Below are positions 49,947 through 64,000 of a stretch of 64,000 nt of DNA, piece after piece. Origin of the DNA: Adelphocoris suturalis (taxonomy: Eukaryota > Arthropoda > Insecta > Hemiptera > Miridae); assembly GCA_030762985.1 (NCBI GenBank), contig CM061043.1, positions 28,816,631 through 28,880,630 on the forward strand. The letters run 5' to 3'. Each line of letters starts with the position of its first letter. Positions within the stretch are counted from its first letter, which is position 1. Made by a program: the position numbers and the translations under genes. The notes under the pieces are model-generated. The model saw nothing but the letters and a program-made list of their open reading frames with translations, did no database searches and was not told the origin of the DNA.

Positions 49947-51863
49947 TTCGTTTTGAAATGGGTTTCCACAATTTTGTCGCGAGTGATTTAGTTCGTGTTC
50001 CCTGTGGAGGTGAATTTAATATAACATAATACTTCCGAAAATTGGCCTCACTCCCAGGTTTGTGAAAACACTGATTGTAGTACCTAGTTGGTACACGTAG
50101 GCATTTTCAGGATTATGTCCCCTTAGGAAACGGACATCTGAGATTACAGACACATCCAGGGCTGATGTATCATTTTTTACCTGAATTTCATAAACATTAG
50201 TCCAGTAGTTTCGGAAAAAAAATCTTTGGACGGCGCACCGTGCATGATCGTATTTGTTATTTATTTTTTGATTTATTTTTTGGTATTCAAGTACAGTGTA
50301 AAGTAAGCCAACAAATTGTAAGAGGTTACAATTGTTTTTCTTTCAATTACAAAAAAAAAAAAAAAAAATTGTACAAAATAACCAACAAAAACAAAAGGAA
50401 TACATGTTCAGCATGAGGATTTATCATATATACATAATTGTATGCAACGAATGTGATGTACATTGATTTCTTCCTTTTATTTGTCCCAGTATTCCAACTA
50501 GTAGTCCGATTTTATACTGTGACATTTTTCTTGAAAGACTACATACTCTGAAGAATTGTAGTTCACAATATTCATATTTACGGATGCACTTAGCATTATT
50601 AGATTTATATGGACAGAATTGTGTACTATTAATTTTCAATTAAAATACAAAATAAAAAAACACCCTCTTGTTTTGAGGTGAATGCACTGAGCAGAAATTC
50701 GTATCTTCAACGGTGGGAGCCGACAAGAGAATGAAGGGAGATTCGAGATCCTATCAGAGTTGCAACACCACAACATATCATTATTCGGAGATGGTCAGCG
50801 GAGATAGAAGATCAGATAGACTGCAAGGCCGTTATAGCAAAAAAATATAAACATCGAAAAGATAATAGATCGGTCAAGAGCGTCGTTCTTATTATGCTAA
50901 AATCCTTCGGGGAGTGGAAATAGCTTCGGGGCTTAGCCAACTGGAATCAATTTTGCAATGAAATAATAGCGGTCAGTTTCCTTTCACTGAAAGCTTAGAG
51001 CAAGGGTCGTTGCCCGCAAGATCGAATCAGCTAATGTTTGATTAATTTCCACTTTGAATCAATTACTTACGTTAAGGCTGCAGTTTAGGAAGCCATCTTT
51101 ATCCAGATTGGATGATAAAACCAATCGTTATGCGATATTTTGATTGGTATACAGATCAATTTAGTTGCCCAGAATAAAAAATGCCTGCAATGTCCCTCAA
51201 AACGTGCAACGACCTTTTATATGATACCTACTAAGTTTATGGTTCGAGAATCAACGTGGAAGTAAATTAGGTCCAGTAGTTGGAATTACAACCAATTACC
51301 GAAATTCTGTTGCTTGCTAATTCGTTCTCATTTGTCTTTCTGATGCGAGTCAGTATGCTCGTCATTCCCCAGAATTGGCCCTCCATTTCGTCCTGGTTCG
51401 AGGAGAGGGTTTTCGAAGTAATTCCTCGAACCTGTTTGACTAATTGAATAGATTAGACCTTTGTGAATCTGAGTAGGTACAGTTAAGAAACGCGGAGAAC
51501 GATTAAGGCTATTATCTCCGTCGTAACTTTGATTGTATTAGCAAATTTTATAAATGTTTTATTATACTTATCCCGCAGACATAATTAAATAATCCTATTT
51601 TTTTAAACAAATAGCGTGAGGTACTAATTTGTGTGAGGCTCTGTGGGGGGGTAGTATCCGAGGATACGTGTTATCTGCTGGGAAAATCGCCTTTTGCTAG
51701 AACTTTTCCACTGTATGCAGAATTTGCTGAGACAAATATAAATTACGTGAATGTAATCTCAGACAAACAACGTTCTCGGACCTTTTTCCGTTAATTCACT
51801 ACCATTCATTCATTCTGACCTGTATGTCCAACTAATCTGTATTTTTACTAAGGGGTTGACTAC
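49947..51863. other. Non-coding stretch with an 18-base poly(A) tract
   Basis: The A run lies at 50351-50368. No exon or repeat family was recognised in the rest. Confidence 0.4.
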
Positions 51864-52148
51864 TTGATGTTATGTATTTTTGAGATGCGAGCTTGCGAGC
51901 ATCCAGACCACCAAACTATAAACAGCATTCTGATCTATTTTACCCCAGTGGACGTAAAAATGATTGGGAAACAGTTTTTAGAACAACAGAACATAATGTA
52001 TCAAGCCCATGTTCTCGGAAAAAACATTATAAAAATTGTGTTTAAAAAAACTGCACATTTTGTTCTCAAAAATATTTTCGAATTTTACAAAACCGACTTT
52101 CAAAATCTGCTAAAAATAATAGAAAAGAAAGAGGACATTGTGCCTTGA
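51864..52148 (+). other. Unassigned open frame (94 codons)
   Basis: The frame contains HQTINSILIYFTPVDVKMIG and a lysine- and phenylalanine-rich C-terminal half ending before a TGA. It has a mixed, protein-like composition, but the length is not beyond chance here. I recognise no family, promoter or splice structure. It could be a fragment of a mobile element or a chance frame. Confidence 0.15.
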
Positions 52149-55100
52149 AAATTGAACAATGAAGAGGAGGGGGACTAGAACCCTTTAAATTATTTTTTAA
52201 GCAGAACTTGTGCAGATATTTCGGACATTGATAATCGTGGTCTGAAACATAAACAAAAAAGCTCTAAAAAAGCTTTATTTTCTAACTACAGATTTTAACA
52301 TTCCAATGCCGTCTGCTGTTTGCTAAAAACTGACTTATATCAATGTCGCATGTGTCAATGTTGCTGCACTGTACCACTTTTTGTAAAACGCAATCATTTT
52401 AGGTAATACCTATATGCCAGACCAAACAAGCCAATGAAAATATAATAGATAACAGTGTATGTCCTAAAGTTACAACGTATATTAGATAGAGAGGCAACGC
52501 CCTGATCACCAAATCATTTTTTTGTTTGAGACAGGAGCCGTCACATAATATTGTCTCATATCTCTCTCATCCACTTCTGAAGTACATGCTGGAAAATATA
52601 TTCTCACTCATGTTTTTCAGGATTTAGATAATAATCTGCTAATATATCTTGTAACTACTTCTTGTCTTGTAACCATCGATTTAGTAATTCACATAGGAAA
52701 TTCCTAAATAGTGTCTTGCGAAAAGCGATGTAGTACAGCAATGCTAACATGAGTGATTTGGAGCAAGTTTATGGTTTAAATAATGGAGACAGCTCTATAA
52801 AAATGTCAAAACATAACTAGAAGAATGTGCAGAGTTGGAAGTTCACATCCCCCATTCTCTCAGCTTCATTACAAAGATGTATGACCTGGAAGGGAAAACC
52901 TTGAAGCAATGAAGACCTTCAACCAAGTTGAACAAATCCGTAAAGTTCACAAAAAGGGAAAACTTGCTTTCATTCCAACTACTCAATGCAATTGTCAATT
53001 TTTTGAAACGTTAACTGTGCGAATAATCCATCAGGATAGAATGGACTGATTTCATTACCTACGTCATTACACGATAGAAGGTATCGAACGAAAGTTCTAA
53101 ATCTGTTCCATGACGTTGATAGAGCATCTAGCACGTTTCGGAGATCAGGAGTGCTCACGTCTTTACAAGGAAGGGCAATTTTCGAACAAGAAGAAAAAGA
53201 TCAGGAGCCACTCGCACTAATGGAGTTAGAGCACGTTAGCAAAAGCAAGCCAGGTGCCAGCCTTGAATGCCGAGATTGGCAAAGACTGGGTACTTCTTTA
53301 TGAAGGCGCTGATGAGAAATAAATTGCTAAGGGGAGGTTGAGAGTTCTCGGTTCTTTCGAAGGGTATTGATTAAATTCGTCGATTGGAATCAATTTGCTG
53401 GATGGGCGGAGGAGGGAGTTGGAAGGTCAACTTTGTTTGGTTCGCGAACGCAGCTTGTTGGATCCTTGAAAGGTTTTGCCCCCAGCACCAGCGGCTCGTG
53501 ACCGCCGCGTGTAATTGCTGGTTCATCTCCTAGTTCATTATTATGAACAATGAGGGCGAAACATATGCGAATTGATAAAAACCCTGCGATTCCTGTTCTC
53601 AAAAGTGATTTGTGTCGTACTATACGATTCTTACTAGATCTAATCTGATTCCAACCATACTCCTTCAGGAAACGTCTATTTAACTTATGTTTCCAAGATG
53701 GAGAGTACAGAAATACCAGCTGTTTCGTCTGCTACTTCATTTTTGATCAATGTGAATTGGCGAATGCGGCACGACTTGAAAACAGCTTTTTTCTTCAAGT
53801 TTCTATAATAAGATACAGAAAAACGAATCAGGCCTACCTGAATCCTTTCAACGGAAAAAATTGTGCACATGCTCTGTGTACCTACCAAGAATGCAATTTA
53901 CGAGTAATTTATCGTTGTTTATTAGATCAACTGACCATGAGGTTTCTATTAGTGGCAAAACAAGAGTAAAAAAACATGTTATCCCAGCGCTATCAATTAA
54001 ATCTGAACTTCAATTGATAATTTTCTGACCTAAACATTTCCTAGATGTCATGCATGAGATTAATCACGCTCAGAAACTAGGTCCACATACGTGCTATTAC
54101 CTATCATTACCTAGGTACATGTACAGATTGACAGGTACTAATTGTTAACGGTTTGAACGTCTGTTCCAACTGTATCATAATAACGAAATAGGACTCCGGT
54201 GTATTGTAATAAGAAATTCTGTTATGCTGCTTGTGGACGGTATAAAGTGAATTTTCGATATATGATGAGTGTTACAATGACCACCTATTATGTTTTCCGT
54301 CTTGCCTATCAAGTTCATTCATCGAGGAAACTAAGAATTCTGCTCGTTTTAGTGATTTATTGAATGACATTTCATTTTGAAATGTTAGTATGTGTTATTA
54401 TAATGTTACAAAGAACCGCAGTTATTATATAGGGAAAATCCCCTTGCCACCAACGCCCCAAGTTAAAGCAGCAAGAAACAGACACCTGCAATCCAAGGTA
54501 GGCACCTTAAGCAAACCATCCTTCCATTACCCCCTCACAATGCCTGCAGCACCCGATTTCGCTAATCACTCACTGAGCGGACTTCATAGGGCTTCTCAGA
54601 GAATGCAGCTCTATTTATTTCAAAGTAATTCGACGAATTTCCAACCACCTCAATGAATACCATGAAGAAGATATAGGTCCCTAGGTCACTGCAAAGTAAC
54701 AGTGACAAATTACTGCTTACCTTATAGAAGCACAAAGATCAATCCACCACACGACCTTCAGATAGCCAGATGTTCCAGACGGAAATGCATAAAGTACCAA
54801 CTCATTCAGTGGGAGTTATTGGAAAACCTAAATGTTTAATAGCGTATCCCATCAAATGTTTAATTTTCGTCACTTATCCGCTGCCACAATTCCCACCATG
54901 TGTAAGTGATGGCTCGCCCATCGAACTAATACTGCGTTACACGTGGCGAGAAACGCGTCGTCGCCACACGGCTAAGATATGATGCAATTCAAGGAAAATT
55001 AAGAAACGGTTAAGGTAAGACTGACTGCATAATTAAACTAACGGTTATCTCCATTTCTTACTTTCAATACCCGAATATTTAATCTCTACTATAATTGCAT

Positions 55101-58100
55101 TGATGGCTATAGAGAATGTGAATGAAATGTGTTATTCAGCAGTCAAAAATTATTACAAAGGTGTTCACCCCAATGGTTTCAAATCGTTTATGAACAAATA
55201 TGTTGACAAACATATTGGGGGGAAATGTTGTCGTATCGAACTTGTATTCCGCTCTTCAGTGTTCTCACAGTCTTCCCCAAATGAATCAAATATGCTTTCT
55301 ATCCCACACACAAGTAATAATCATAAATGGATAGTTCTCGAGAGGTAGATAGATACCTATTATTTATTAGTAGTGGGGTTTTTCCTTTTACGAAAATTTG
55401 AAAAAAAGTACAATATTTGAGTGCCTGTTTTGGGAACACGAACTGAAATACCAGAGGCCAAACTCGATGTTCCCCTGAAATAAAGTATCATCAGGGCAGA
55501 AACCACAAAGCTAGGTACTTTATTTACTCTTTTTGTCTTCTTTGTTTGCTACTACTTTAATAGGGTGTTATTACGCGTAGTAATTGTTCCGAAGGTCTGC
55601 GGATATGGTCTGCTGAGCAAGGTCCTCACATAAGAAAGCCAACTGAGGTACACGTGCTCGTCACCACGTGGTGTCAATGAACTCTCCTTGCGAATCCAGA
55701 GAGGAATTAAAAGATTATGCCAAATTCTTAGGTTCGAACTGTAGTAAGAGACTTCATTGACATGCTATAATTTTTTTTGCTTTTCTAAGTTTGTTCGCTT
55801 GTGATAATTTAGTAAATCTACCAATAATCGGTGTAACTTTAATCGATAATGTTGGGAGTACGCACATTGAGAATTACAAAGTATATATGCTACCACCCAC
55901 CGACTCTTACTGGATAACTAGGTAGGTATTTATTCGAGGGAATAAAGTGTGTGTAAACGCAATTCTGCTTAGAGCATGTGAACATGCGTTAGAAAAATAC
56001 CAAGAATCACTAAACGTGGGATTAGTCGTTCTAAAACGTCCAACCTCCCGATTTCTCAAAGATAGGTACTCGAGAAAGGTACGTACTGCATTCTCAAAGC
56101 GTGGGACTAAGACTATACTTGGGGTCTTGGAACATCGAATCGGCATTGCAAATTGAAGAAATCCATCGCTCTACGCCAGCGCCTGTGATGGTAATTTAGC
56201 AGTAAGTACGCGAATCACGTAGGAGCAGTTTTTCCTTCATTCGGTGAAAGGTTGCTGCCAAGGTGTCGAGAAATCATTCAACGTAATCGGTGTATATCTT
56301 GAACTTCATGACTGGAGAAATACTATCTACGATTGGGAATGAAACCATTCTTACTGATGGAATCATCTCATATGCTTAGAGGAGTCTTGATACAAATAAT
56401 TGCATTTTCTTCATCCAGTAGGTACCTATAGTTTCTTCCACTAAATCATATGCAGACAACTCACGTTTCCGACGAAGAAACTCAAGTCACGAGAGGCAAT
56501 TAAGATTCTGGAAACTCGTGTATCGGCCAGGAAATCATCGACCATCGTTCACGGCTTATCGGTAATATCCGATCACCAACCATTAATTGTTATTCATCTC
56601 TCATTCTCTCAGAATGAAATGTGATCTCACTTATGGTATACGCATGCACGCTATCAGATGCACATCTGCGCAAAGTAGAAATTTACGAGTGAATCGAGAT
56701 GGATCTCAAAAACGTCCCATGGAATTTCTTAGAATTAATATTCGACTGAAGCTCAAAACGGGAGAAGAGAAGGTAATTTAGGAAAGAAGATACAGAAATA
56801 TGCATGGGGACATTCGCCCTGAATTTTTCCCAAATATGCGCAGAAACTACGGACAGACAAGTCCACGCTTACTCTGCACCCTTGTCAAAGTCACCTTTAA
56901 AGCTTTTTTAAATGTATTCATTCCATGAATTTAAAACGGTATAGTATAAATTTAACATCGGCATAATCTATCCATGTTGATGATAGAACTTGAATGTGTA
57001 ATAGGAAATCAGCATCAAATGTTTGTCAGTAAAGGGCCCGGCATTCATATTCAACGTCAACCTACTACGTATCTATGAGTGCTAAATCTTTGTTTCCGGT
57101 TATAACCACTTTAAAAAGTAAATTATTCAATTCTACGTGAATCTAAACGTAAACCCAAATCTCAGTTGAAAGTTCCAAGTAATTTAGCACTAAAATAAAT
57201 GGGAGGGTGCACTCCATAGGTGAGTGGATGACTCTGCAACTCTCTTTATAATTCCCAATCAGATACAGATTACTTCCTTTGAAAAGCCTGTACACTTATG
57301 AAAAGCTGTAAAGATGTTAGCAAGGCAACCGATGAATTAGTGTTCATTGTGTTTTAGTATAAATTTCTCAAATCAATTCTCTCAAAAATCAATTGAAATT
57401 CTAAATTCTCTCAAATCCCCAATTCTCAATGATTTAAATAACGTTTCCCTTAGAGTAAACTATCAGACACACGTTTTATGAGGTTTTCTTGAGAGAACAC
57501 TTCCAAAATCGTCCAAAAATTAGGCGATTTGGGAATAGAAGCTATATTTGTGATCAACTCATCGTTTCTTGATGGAATAGCATATTAAATAATTAATTCT
57601 ACCCAATTCGGCTATATTAAGTACCCACTACTTTGAAATGAGTAGTATATGTATGGCGGGGGGGGGACTATATATCAACGGAGTTGAGCCCAAATTTCGA
57701 TTCTATGACATTTTTTAAACGATGGGACACTTCATTTGAATTCAGCAATTGGTGAAAGTTACTTTGCTTGCATTTATCATTCAACGATCAAGTAGGATTA
57801 TTTATTTTTCGCTAGGGGTGTATTCACAGAATCGGAGTTTCCGGTTCACAAGACAAGAAGGTGAAAGACAAGTTAGCGGGTCGATTTTATTCCGATAGTT
57901 TCTTGAGGTGCTCTTGACCTTCCCATCGCCCGCGTGCCCAATCCATCTGACTCGGTGGGACATTTCCTGCCGGACACAACTTGAGCAACTAGGAGCAGAC
58001 CGGTGGAAGGTATGGGCGCCTAGAACAGGCGTGTCCGTTTGAATTAAAAAAGTTCCAGGCATGCCGCAGGATCATGTGACCGATTTTTGTAAATTATCGC

Positions 58101-58194
58101 ATTATATTATGATCGATTTTTTTTAACATCGACGTCTTTGAGTTCAAAGAAATGATTAACTATCAATATTATGGCAAAAAAATTGTTTCAAGTA
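52149..58194. other. Non-coding stretch, nothing identified
   Basis: Short frames (for example 53390-53602, 54390-54656, 55100-55348 and 57802-58062) do not resemble known proteins. A G run of nine lies near 57658-57667. No repeat family was recognised by eye. Confidence 0.35.
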
Positions 58195-58295
58195 ATAATC
58201 TGCAGTTCAAAAAACATTTTGGATTTTTAGTTTTTTGCAATTTTTATTTATTTTTCGGAAAATATTAATGAAATTTTAGTAGGCTCATTTCTGCA
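58195..58295 (+). repeat. Fragment of family X
   Basis: A TTTTGGATTTTTAGTTTTTT word is followed by GCAATTTTTAT, then TATTAATGAAATTTTAGTA. This matches the order at about 7820-7890 in the plus-oriented family X copy. Confidence 0.6.
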
Positions 58296-61200
58296 CTGTA
58301 TTTTCCAGCTCTAGACTCATCGAAGCTCTAGCGGGGGTCCTGGTACATCCCAGAAATAATGCATTCATATACGCTGATGAATGATGAATCTTCCTCAGCC
58401 GAGGCGACAGCGGCGTTTATCCTAATGCCAATGATTTGAATCAAGCTTTCTTTTTCTTTAAAGTAAGTGACCTAAATCATGAGTGCATATTAGACAAGTT
58501 ACGCTCCCACATGTAAATATTACACTGACTGAACATTCCAGGTTCTACTGTGCATACCTAAGCTACGAGCCATCAATTCTGAAAAGGCACGAGTATTGCT
58601 TGACATTAGTGATTATTCTTGGAATGGCAACTGCGCAGTTGAGGTAAATGATGATGGCCAGGTTGAAGTAGGAGGTACCTGAGTACATCTTGATGAAAAA
58701 CAGAATAAGACTCAAAACCCGGGAGCGCTCTTGGGAGAACAAACAGACCGCTTCATTTCAAAGGCCGCTGGTTTTCAATTGAAATGAATGGATTCGCAAC
58801 CCCGATCTCGAATGGAAATTAACTGCCATGCAAATCAAGAGCCAACCATTACAAAAGGACTATTGCTCGGTGGTTATTTCGGATCAGGTTTGCTGGCGTC
58901 ATTCGAAGGAAAATACAAACGATAACTCCAATTTATGGGGTTTCCGAGGTGAGGATGATTCGAATGTCAGCCCAAAGAATTAAAACGATAGTTTATTTTA
59001 TGCTCCTACGCTTCCAAGAAAATTATTGAATGTTTTATTATTTAACGCTCTGAGTGAGGAGCAGGACTTTTGAGAATATCACCCAAATCCAACTTGAAAA
59101 CAAAGAGAAATGCGTGAGAGTCTCTCGTTTGTACGTATTTGGTGAAGAGCATTCCAGTTACTGGGTTAAGTGACAACTCACGTAACTGAAATACTGCCCG
59201 TACTCGGCAAAAGTCGTTCATAATCTTGGTCTAAATAATAGCACAAACAGCTAAATAATTCGAAGATTTTAAATGACTGTGCTTGTGAGGGAACTCTGAA
59301 AAGTTCAAGCAGCACTAGAAACTATCGCTAACAAAACAAATTTTGAAAAAATGGTATAATTTCACACCAATACAACCTCAATAACACCCGAAATCAAGTC
59401 GTATCAATGCAAAAAAAGTTTAAGAGCCTCGATTATGATGTTACTAAAATGTATCTCATTAATAGTTCAATAACGAAATTAGAATTGCCAAACGTTTCTC
59501 ACAACTTTTTGACTTTATAGGTTCATTTCTGCATTTTCAATTCGCATCGCTCTTTGAATCATCAACTGAAAATTAGACGATTCGATTAGGATTGCCAAGC
59601 GTGCCAAATTTACTGAAAGAGATATATAGAGAGGAATAGACAATTCGAATTTAGTCGTGTTTCTGTGAAACGTTCAAGCGATTCACAACGGTATTTTTCC
59701 TCCCTGGATGCTGGACTTCGCGTCGGATTCGCCATCGGGACGGATGTCACTCCCCGGCCGCTAATACCAACAATCGAAGCTTTTCCTGCTTTAGCGCTGT
59801 TTCCGCCAAACCCTCTCGCCTCTGTTTCAAGGACTTTAACCTCCAGTTAATGTCAAATATTATTGTGATAAGGAAAAATAATACACGAAAATTCGTCTCA
59901 ATGGAACCGAAATTGTATTTTCCAATGTGTTTGCTCGATTTGTAGCATCCTTGAACCAGATGATGTGACATTTCCTATGCCATGAATGAAAATCTGATAA
60001 GAGTTTTCCGGCATGTATCTACCTGTTGGGGCTATTAGGACCTATTACAACATCCCTTCCTCGAATTAATCCGGCGGCTTAGAATTGCACGGGCAATTTG
60101 TTCCGTCCGTCCAGATGTAAAACGAGCAATCGAGCCTTCAGCTGGTGTTCGCACGAAGATCTTCTGCTGGTCATCAGCGCCTTATGCAACGAAACGCTCC
60201 ATTAGCAGCGGATTCTTTTGACTCTTAAGATTCCAGTTTTATTAGATAACCATCCTCCCCTCACTCATTACGAAAGTAAATGCTAATCGATTGAAACCAG
60301 AGAATGTACTTATATGCTTTGAAATAGTAGCATAAAGTGAAGATAATAATAATAACTTTCACTAATGCCAGGGGTAACTTATCTGCATTATGTCGTAACT
60401 CACACACCGTTACTTATTTCTGTTAGCGTTGTTTATTTCAGTTACTTCAGTTAATGTAGAGCATTACAATACATTGTAGGAATTATGAAATTTTACACCA
60501 TGTATTGAATACCTACTGTACAATGTATTTTCTACCAAGAACTAGATCACTTTGGCAATGAAAGTATGAAGTGGATAAATGTTATAACAGACGATTGCTT
60601 TTCAATATTTTTTTAATAGTATAAGAGACGTCCATTCTCAAAATGATCGGATAAAAGGATCAGAATCAATTATGGGTTCTTGTTCATTAACCCACTAATG
60701 CATTTTTACTAATTCATGAGATTTTCGTTTGAAAAAAACGGAACATCCGTGGTTTGAGATTACTATGTACCTGCCATAATACTTTCTCTTTGTCGCTCTC
60801 TGTCTCAGATGCAGCTTCTCGACTGGAGTTTAAAACACCTTTCTGACCATCTTTCTAATGATTTTCGCCAGGAATTCCAATCATATTTCCATCTCTCATA
60901 TTCAGCAGTTTGTGCCAAGATTGGAACTAGCACAATTCCATCCAGAACTAAAAGCTCCCCATACAAATATCAACACGAACTCTCTTCTCAGTTTTGGAAA
61001 TTCTAGGCAAATCAATCCTACCTTTTAAGGATATCAATCAACAATCATTACCTTATTAGGTATTTAACCATTTAACGTTATAATTGAGTTGTATATAAAA
61101 TTTTGCTTGAGGTTCCTAGTCCACAGACTCCGAAATATTGTATTGATTTATTTCAGGTAACGACACTTTTAAAATGTGGGAACAAAACCAACATCACACT

Positions 61201-64000
61201 AGTTCAGTGTTTGAACCTAATTCCACCGCTATCTCAAAACCTTCACTCGCCCGATCGTACTAATGACTTCCGAGTTTCCACTTATACGAAGTAGTAGGGT
61301 TGTGGAGAGGAAGCAATGACACTTCCATAATTTTATTTGTTCTTTGGTTTATTATGCCCAAGCTCTCTTGCCAAATTTTGGCCTCATCAGAAGCAGCGTC
61401 TTGAACGTTTGTTAAGTAATTTTATTATTGCAGTCCGAAAAGGTGGTCCTAGTGGAAACAAGACTTTTTACACTGTTTGGTTTTTTACACTTCCTTAGAT
61501 TTTTAAAATCATATTTTTTTCAATTTTTACATACAAAATTCATATTTATCCAGACCTACAGTTTCTGGAATGCAGGAACAACAAGAAATGGTTTCTTCAA
61601 CAATGATTGTACCGGAAAGGTCTTAACATGTCGAAGAATCTTGAACCAGGTATTGCAGCCCCCCAGGTGTAAAGACCTTTAATTTACTGCTGGTGAAGAA
61701 CAAATAAAATAACAGGAGAAAGTAGTTCGTTGCTTCTCCTTCACAACCTGAATAATGAGCGCACAACAAACAATAAAATCAATAAGCCCTGAACAATAAT
61801 ACTAACAGTCCGACTAAACTGTAGACCCACAAGCCAGACAACGAATCACAGAGAAATAATGCAGGGATAAGGAAAAAGAAGTAAGGACAACAAATACGAA
61901 GGAACCTGTTCCCTTCGTGAAGATGATTCGTTCTAATCATTTGGTTCATCATAATTTTCGCTGAGGGGCGTGTACGCCTGGTGCTACCACATTTGTCTCT
62001 CCTCTCTCCTTAGAAGGTACCCAATTAGAGTCTGTTCCAAATCTTTCTGACCCCGAAGCTACTAAACCTCCATTTCGCTATATTAATTTTTCGCACGCCT
62101 AGAACGTCTAATGGCGGTCCAATTTTTCAAAAATGTTGTTCTGCCTCTCCGCAGTTATACTTGACAGCTAAGCAGTTTAAAAAATTTAGTTCATGAAAAA
62201 GGGACGTCAATTAATCATTCTGACGCACTCACTGCTCGCAGAAAATGGATTGTTAGTGCATACTTTCAATTGACAGTATTACTCAAGACGTTTTGATTTG
62301 TATTAGGCTGTAAATATCTAATTTGTATCAGCTTACAAATAAATGCATTAGCTATTAAGTAGCGATTATTACTTGAATTGAAATTGAAACCTTCAATCCT
62401 GGTTTCTGGAATTTCATTCTCATTCATGGTTTTTGAGTGTTGAAGTTAGAACAGGTAAGAGCGAGAAACAGCAGGCAGAAAAGCGGAGAGTAGACAGATA
62501 CGAAAAGGAACTCTACAAAATAAATTGTCATCCCAATTTATTGTATGAGGAAGGAGATTGCAATTCCTCCAAACATTATTCGCTTCCTGATAGCCGTACA
62601 TTTTTAAGCAGATGTTTGAAAGTAAGTATATACCTACCTATTGACGCCATCGTTCAGATGTATAATTATATACCGACCGTATCCGGAAAAAATCAATAAA
62701 ACAAAAAAATTAAACATTCTTTGAATACGTCAAGTATGTGAGAAGACTACCTTCTGAAGGTGTTAGGCAATCGAGGAATGGAAGTTGTGGAGTTCACATC
62801 ATCGTCAATATTAAAAGGTAGGAAACCTTCGGACAAACACGGAGGACCTGAATGACGCAACTTCGCGAACTCGGACGGGGGTCAAAAAGCTTTTGAAACG
62901 TCTTCCCCATTTTTTGCAATACGTTATTAGGGTGCTGACAAAACCCGAGAATCACGTTTGGATTGGAGATTTCGGCGTGATACAGCCGAAAATTAGACAA
63001 GAAATAGGTTTTGAGTAACAAAATTGAACACGACTGGTTTGAGACATACTTACATGGTTGAACGACTGTTGTTAAACGTGACACGATTTTCCGTTTAATC
63101 GTTTAAACCTACAACACGGTTTCAATGTTTCGTTTCATTGTTTGAGCGGTTAGTTTAGTTGAAGTTAAGAACCGTCTTTTGAAGAAGAGAAACAGAAATT
63201 ACGTCCATGATTTTAGAATGGAATATAATTTAAAACTTTCACAAAGACTCCCGGTAAGAGTTACGAAATGGACTTCTTTACCATCTTCCCTTTCAACGTA
63301 GTCAATCAGTTTAAAAAAGGACAATGAGTAACTTTTGTGGTTTAGGGATGAATAGAACCATAGAGATTCGAGAAGCTCAGAGAAGCCTGTAGATGTTCTG
63401 CCTGTTTTAGTGCTTAACGTCTGTCTAAAATGTATGTGTTATTTTGCCACTGAGTCCAGTCATGAATAATTTTCTACAAATATGTTTTCAAGAAATATAT
63501 TTCGTATCAGGAGCTAGATATAACATAATAATCTCTCACAGCATTTCTACACGTAATTGTACAAATACGGCTTCATTAATATACTTTACAAAAATATTAG
63601 CAGCTTTGAACTGAATTCCTCAAAAAGAGAGTAATTGAAGTGATAAATCTCGTTTTTAGCGTTTTAAACTTTTTTTCGTTGTTTGAAAAGAACAAAAATG
63701 TTAGGTTAATACCTACCTATGCCTTTTGCTGACTCTCCAGTTTAATTTAATATTTAATTGTCAAAAATGTTATTTTTTTCTTGAAAAATTCGACGTACGA
63801 GGCTTCAAAAATATCAAGAACATCAAAATAACTCAAAAATAACATATTGCACCTAAATAACAATGCACAATCGTACGAATGAAATGAGTGTGGAATTTAC
63901 TGGCGTTATGAGACATGTACTAAAGGAATCCTTTATGCATGGGGCTGACCACGATTATTGCCATATTGCTTTCAGTGAACGATAATGTGTTTTGAGTCAT
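58296..64000. other. Non-coding stretch, nothing identified
   Basis: No exon, RNA gene or repeat family could be supported. Small frames at 59665-59850, 61428-61682, 62433-62699 and 62794-63084 are unrecognised. Upstream exons of the UNC93-like gene could be hidden here if they are short. Confidence 0.35.

Noticed and set aside
55732..55741. GGTTCGAACT, resembling a tRNA T-loop
   Set aside because: No acceptor, D or anticodon stems can be drawn around it.

Overview
This window is eukaryotic nuclear DNA, most probably from an insect. It is AT-rich, almost free of long open reading frames and dense with dispersed repeats. The only confidently recognised host coding sequence is two spliced exons of a gene related to insect UNC93-like genes. 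A densovirus-like relic and a Jockey-type retrotransposon tail also fit an arthropod. The insect order cannot be settled from the sequence alone.

Host gene (minus strand). Exons at 24945-25107 and 15120-15387 encode an internal part of an UNC93-like membrane protein of the major facilitator superfamily. They join in phase across a 9,557-bp GT-AG intron and together give 431 bases of coding sequence. The first exons lie at higher coordinates and the last exons at lower coordinates. I could not find either, so they may lie outside the window or have gone unseen. If the gene spans most of the window, much of the remaining sequence is intronic.

Viral relic and nested transposon (46.5-48.65 kb). 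A broken minus-strand copy of a densovirus-like capsid gene lies next to a 1,332-bp foldback element at 46630-47961. The foldback has two ~631-bp inverted arms around a ~70-bp loop and appears to have landed inside the viral relic. A perfect 16-bp hairpin sits on one of the frame breaks.

Other mobile elements and repeats. There is a 5'-truncated Jockey-like element at 44302-44690 with perfect 12-bp target duplications. A small transposon at 13744-14100 has perfect 29-bp inverted ends, and a related foldback lies near 3.0-3.4 kb. One dispersed family carries GCGCATGCGC-type modules (copies near 10.1, 17.6, 18.7, 20.9, 26.8 and 33.9 kb). A second, AT-rich family has copies near 7.7, 38.6, 43.2 and 58.2 kb. 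Other repeats are a degenerate tandem satellite (4.15-4.97 kb), a 129-bp tandem duplication (26.5 kb), a 27-bp minisatellite (29.5 kb), a complex direct-repeat cluster (37.2-37.9 kb), a 200-bp palindrome (49.75 kb) and several microsatellites.

Two further open stretches with plausible splice sites (38108-38338 and 48877-49071, plus strand) are candidate exons of unknown genes. No tRNA, rRNA, CRISPR array or bacterial-type operon was seen. ORFs of 60-110 codons are expected by chance in 64 kb of this composition and most were not called.
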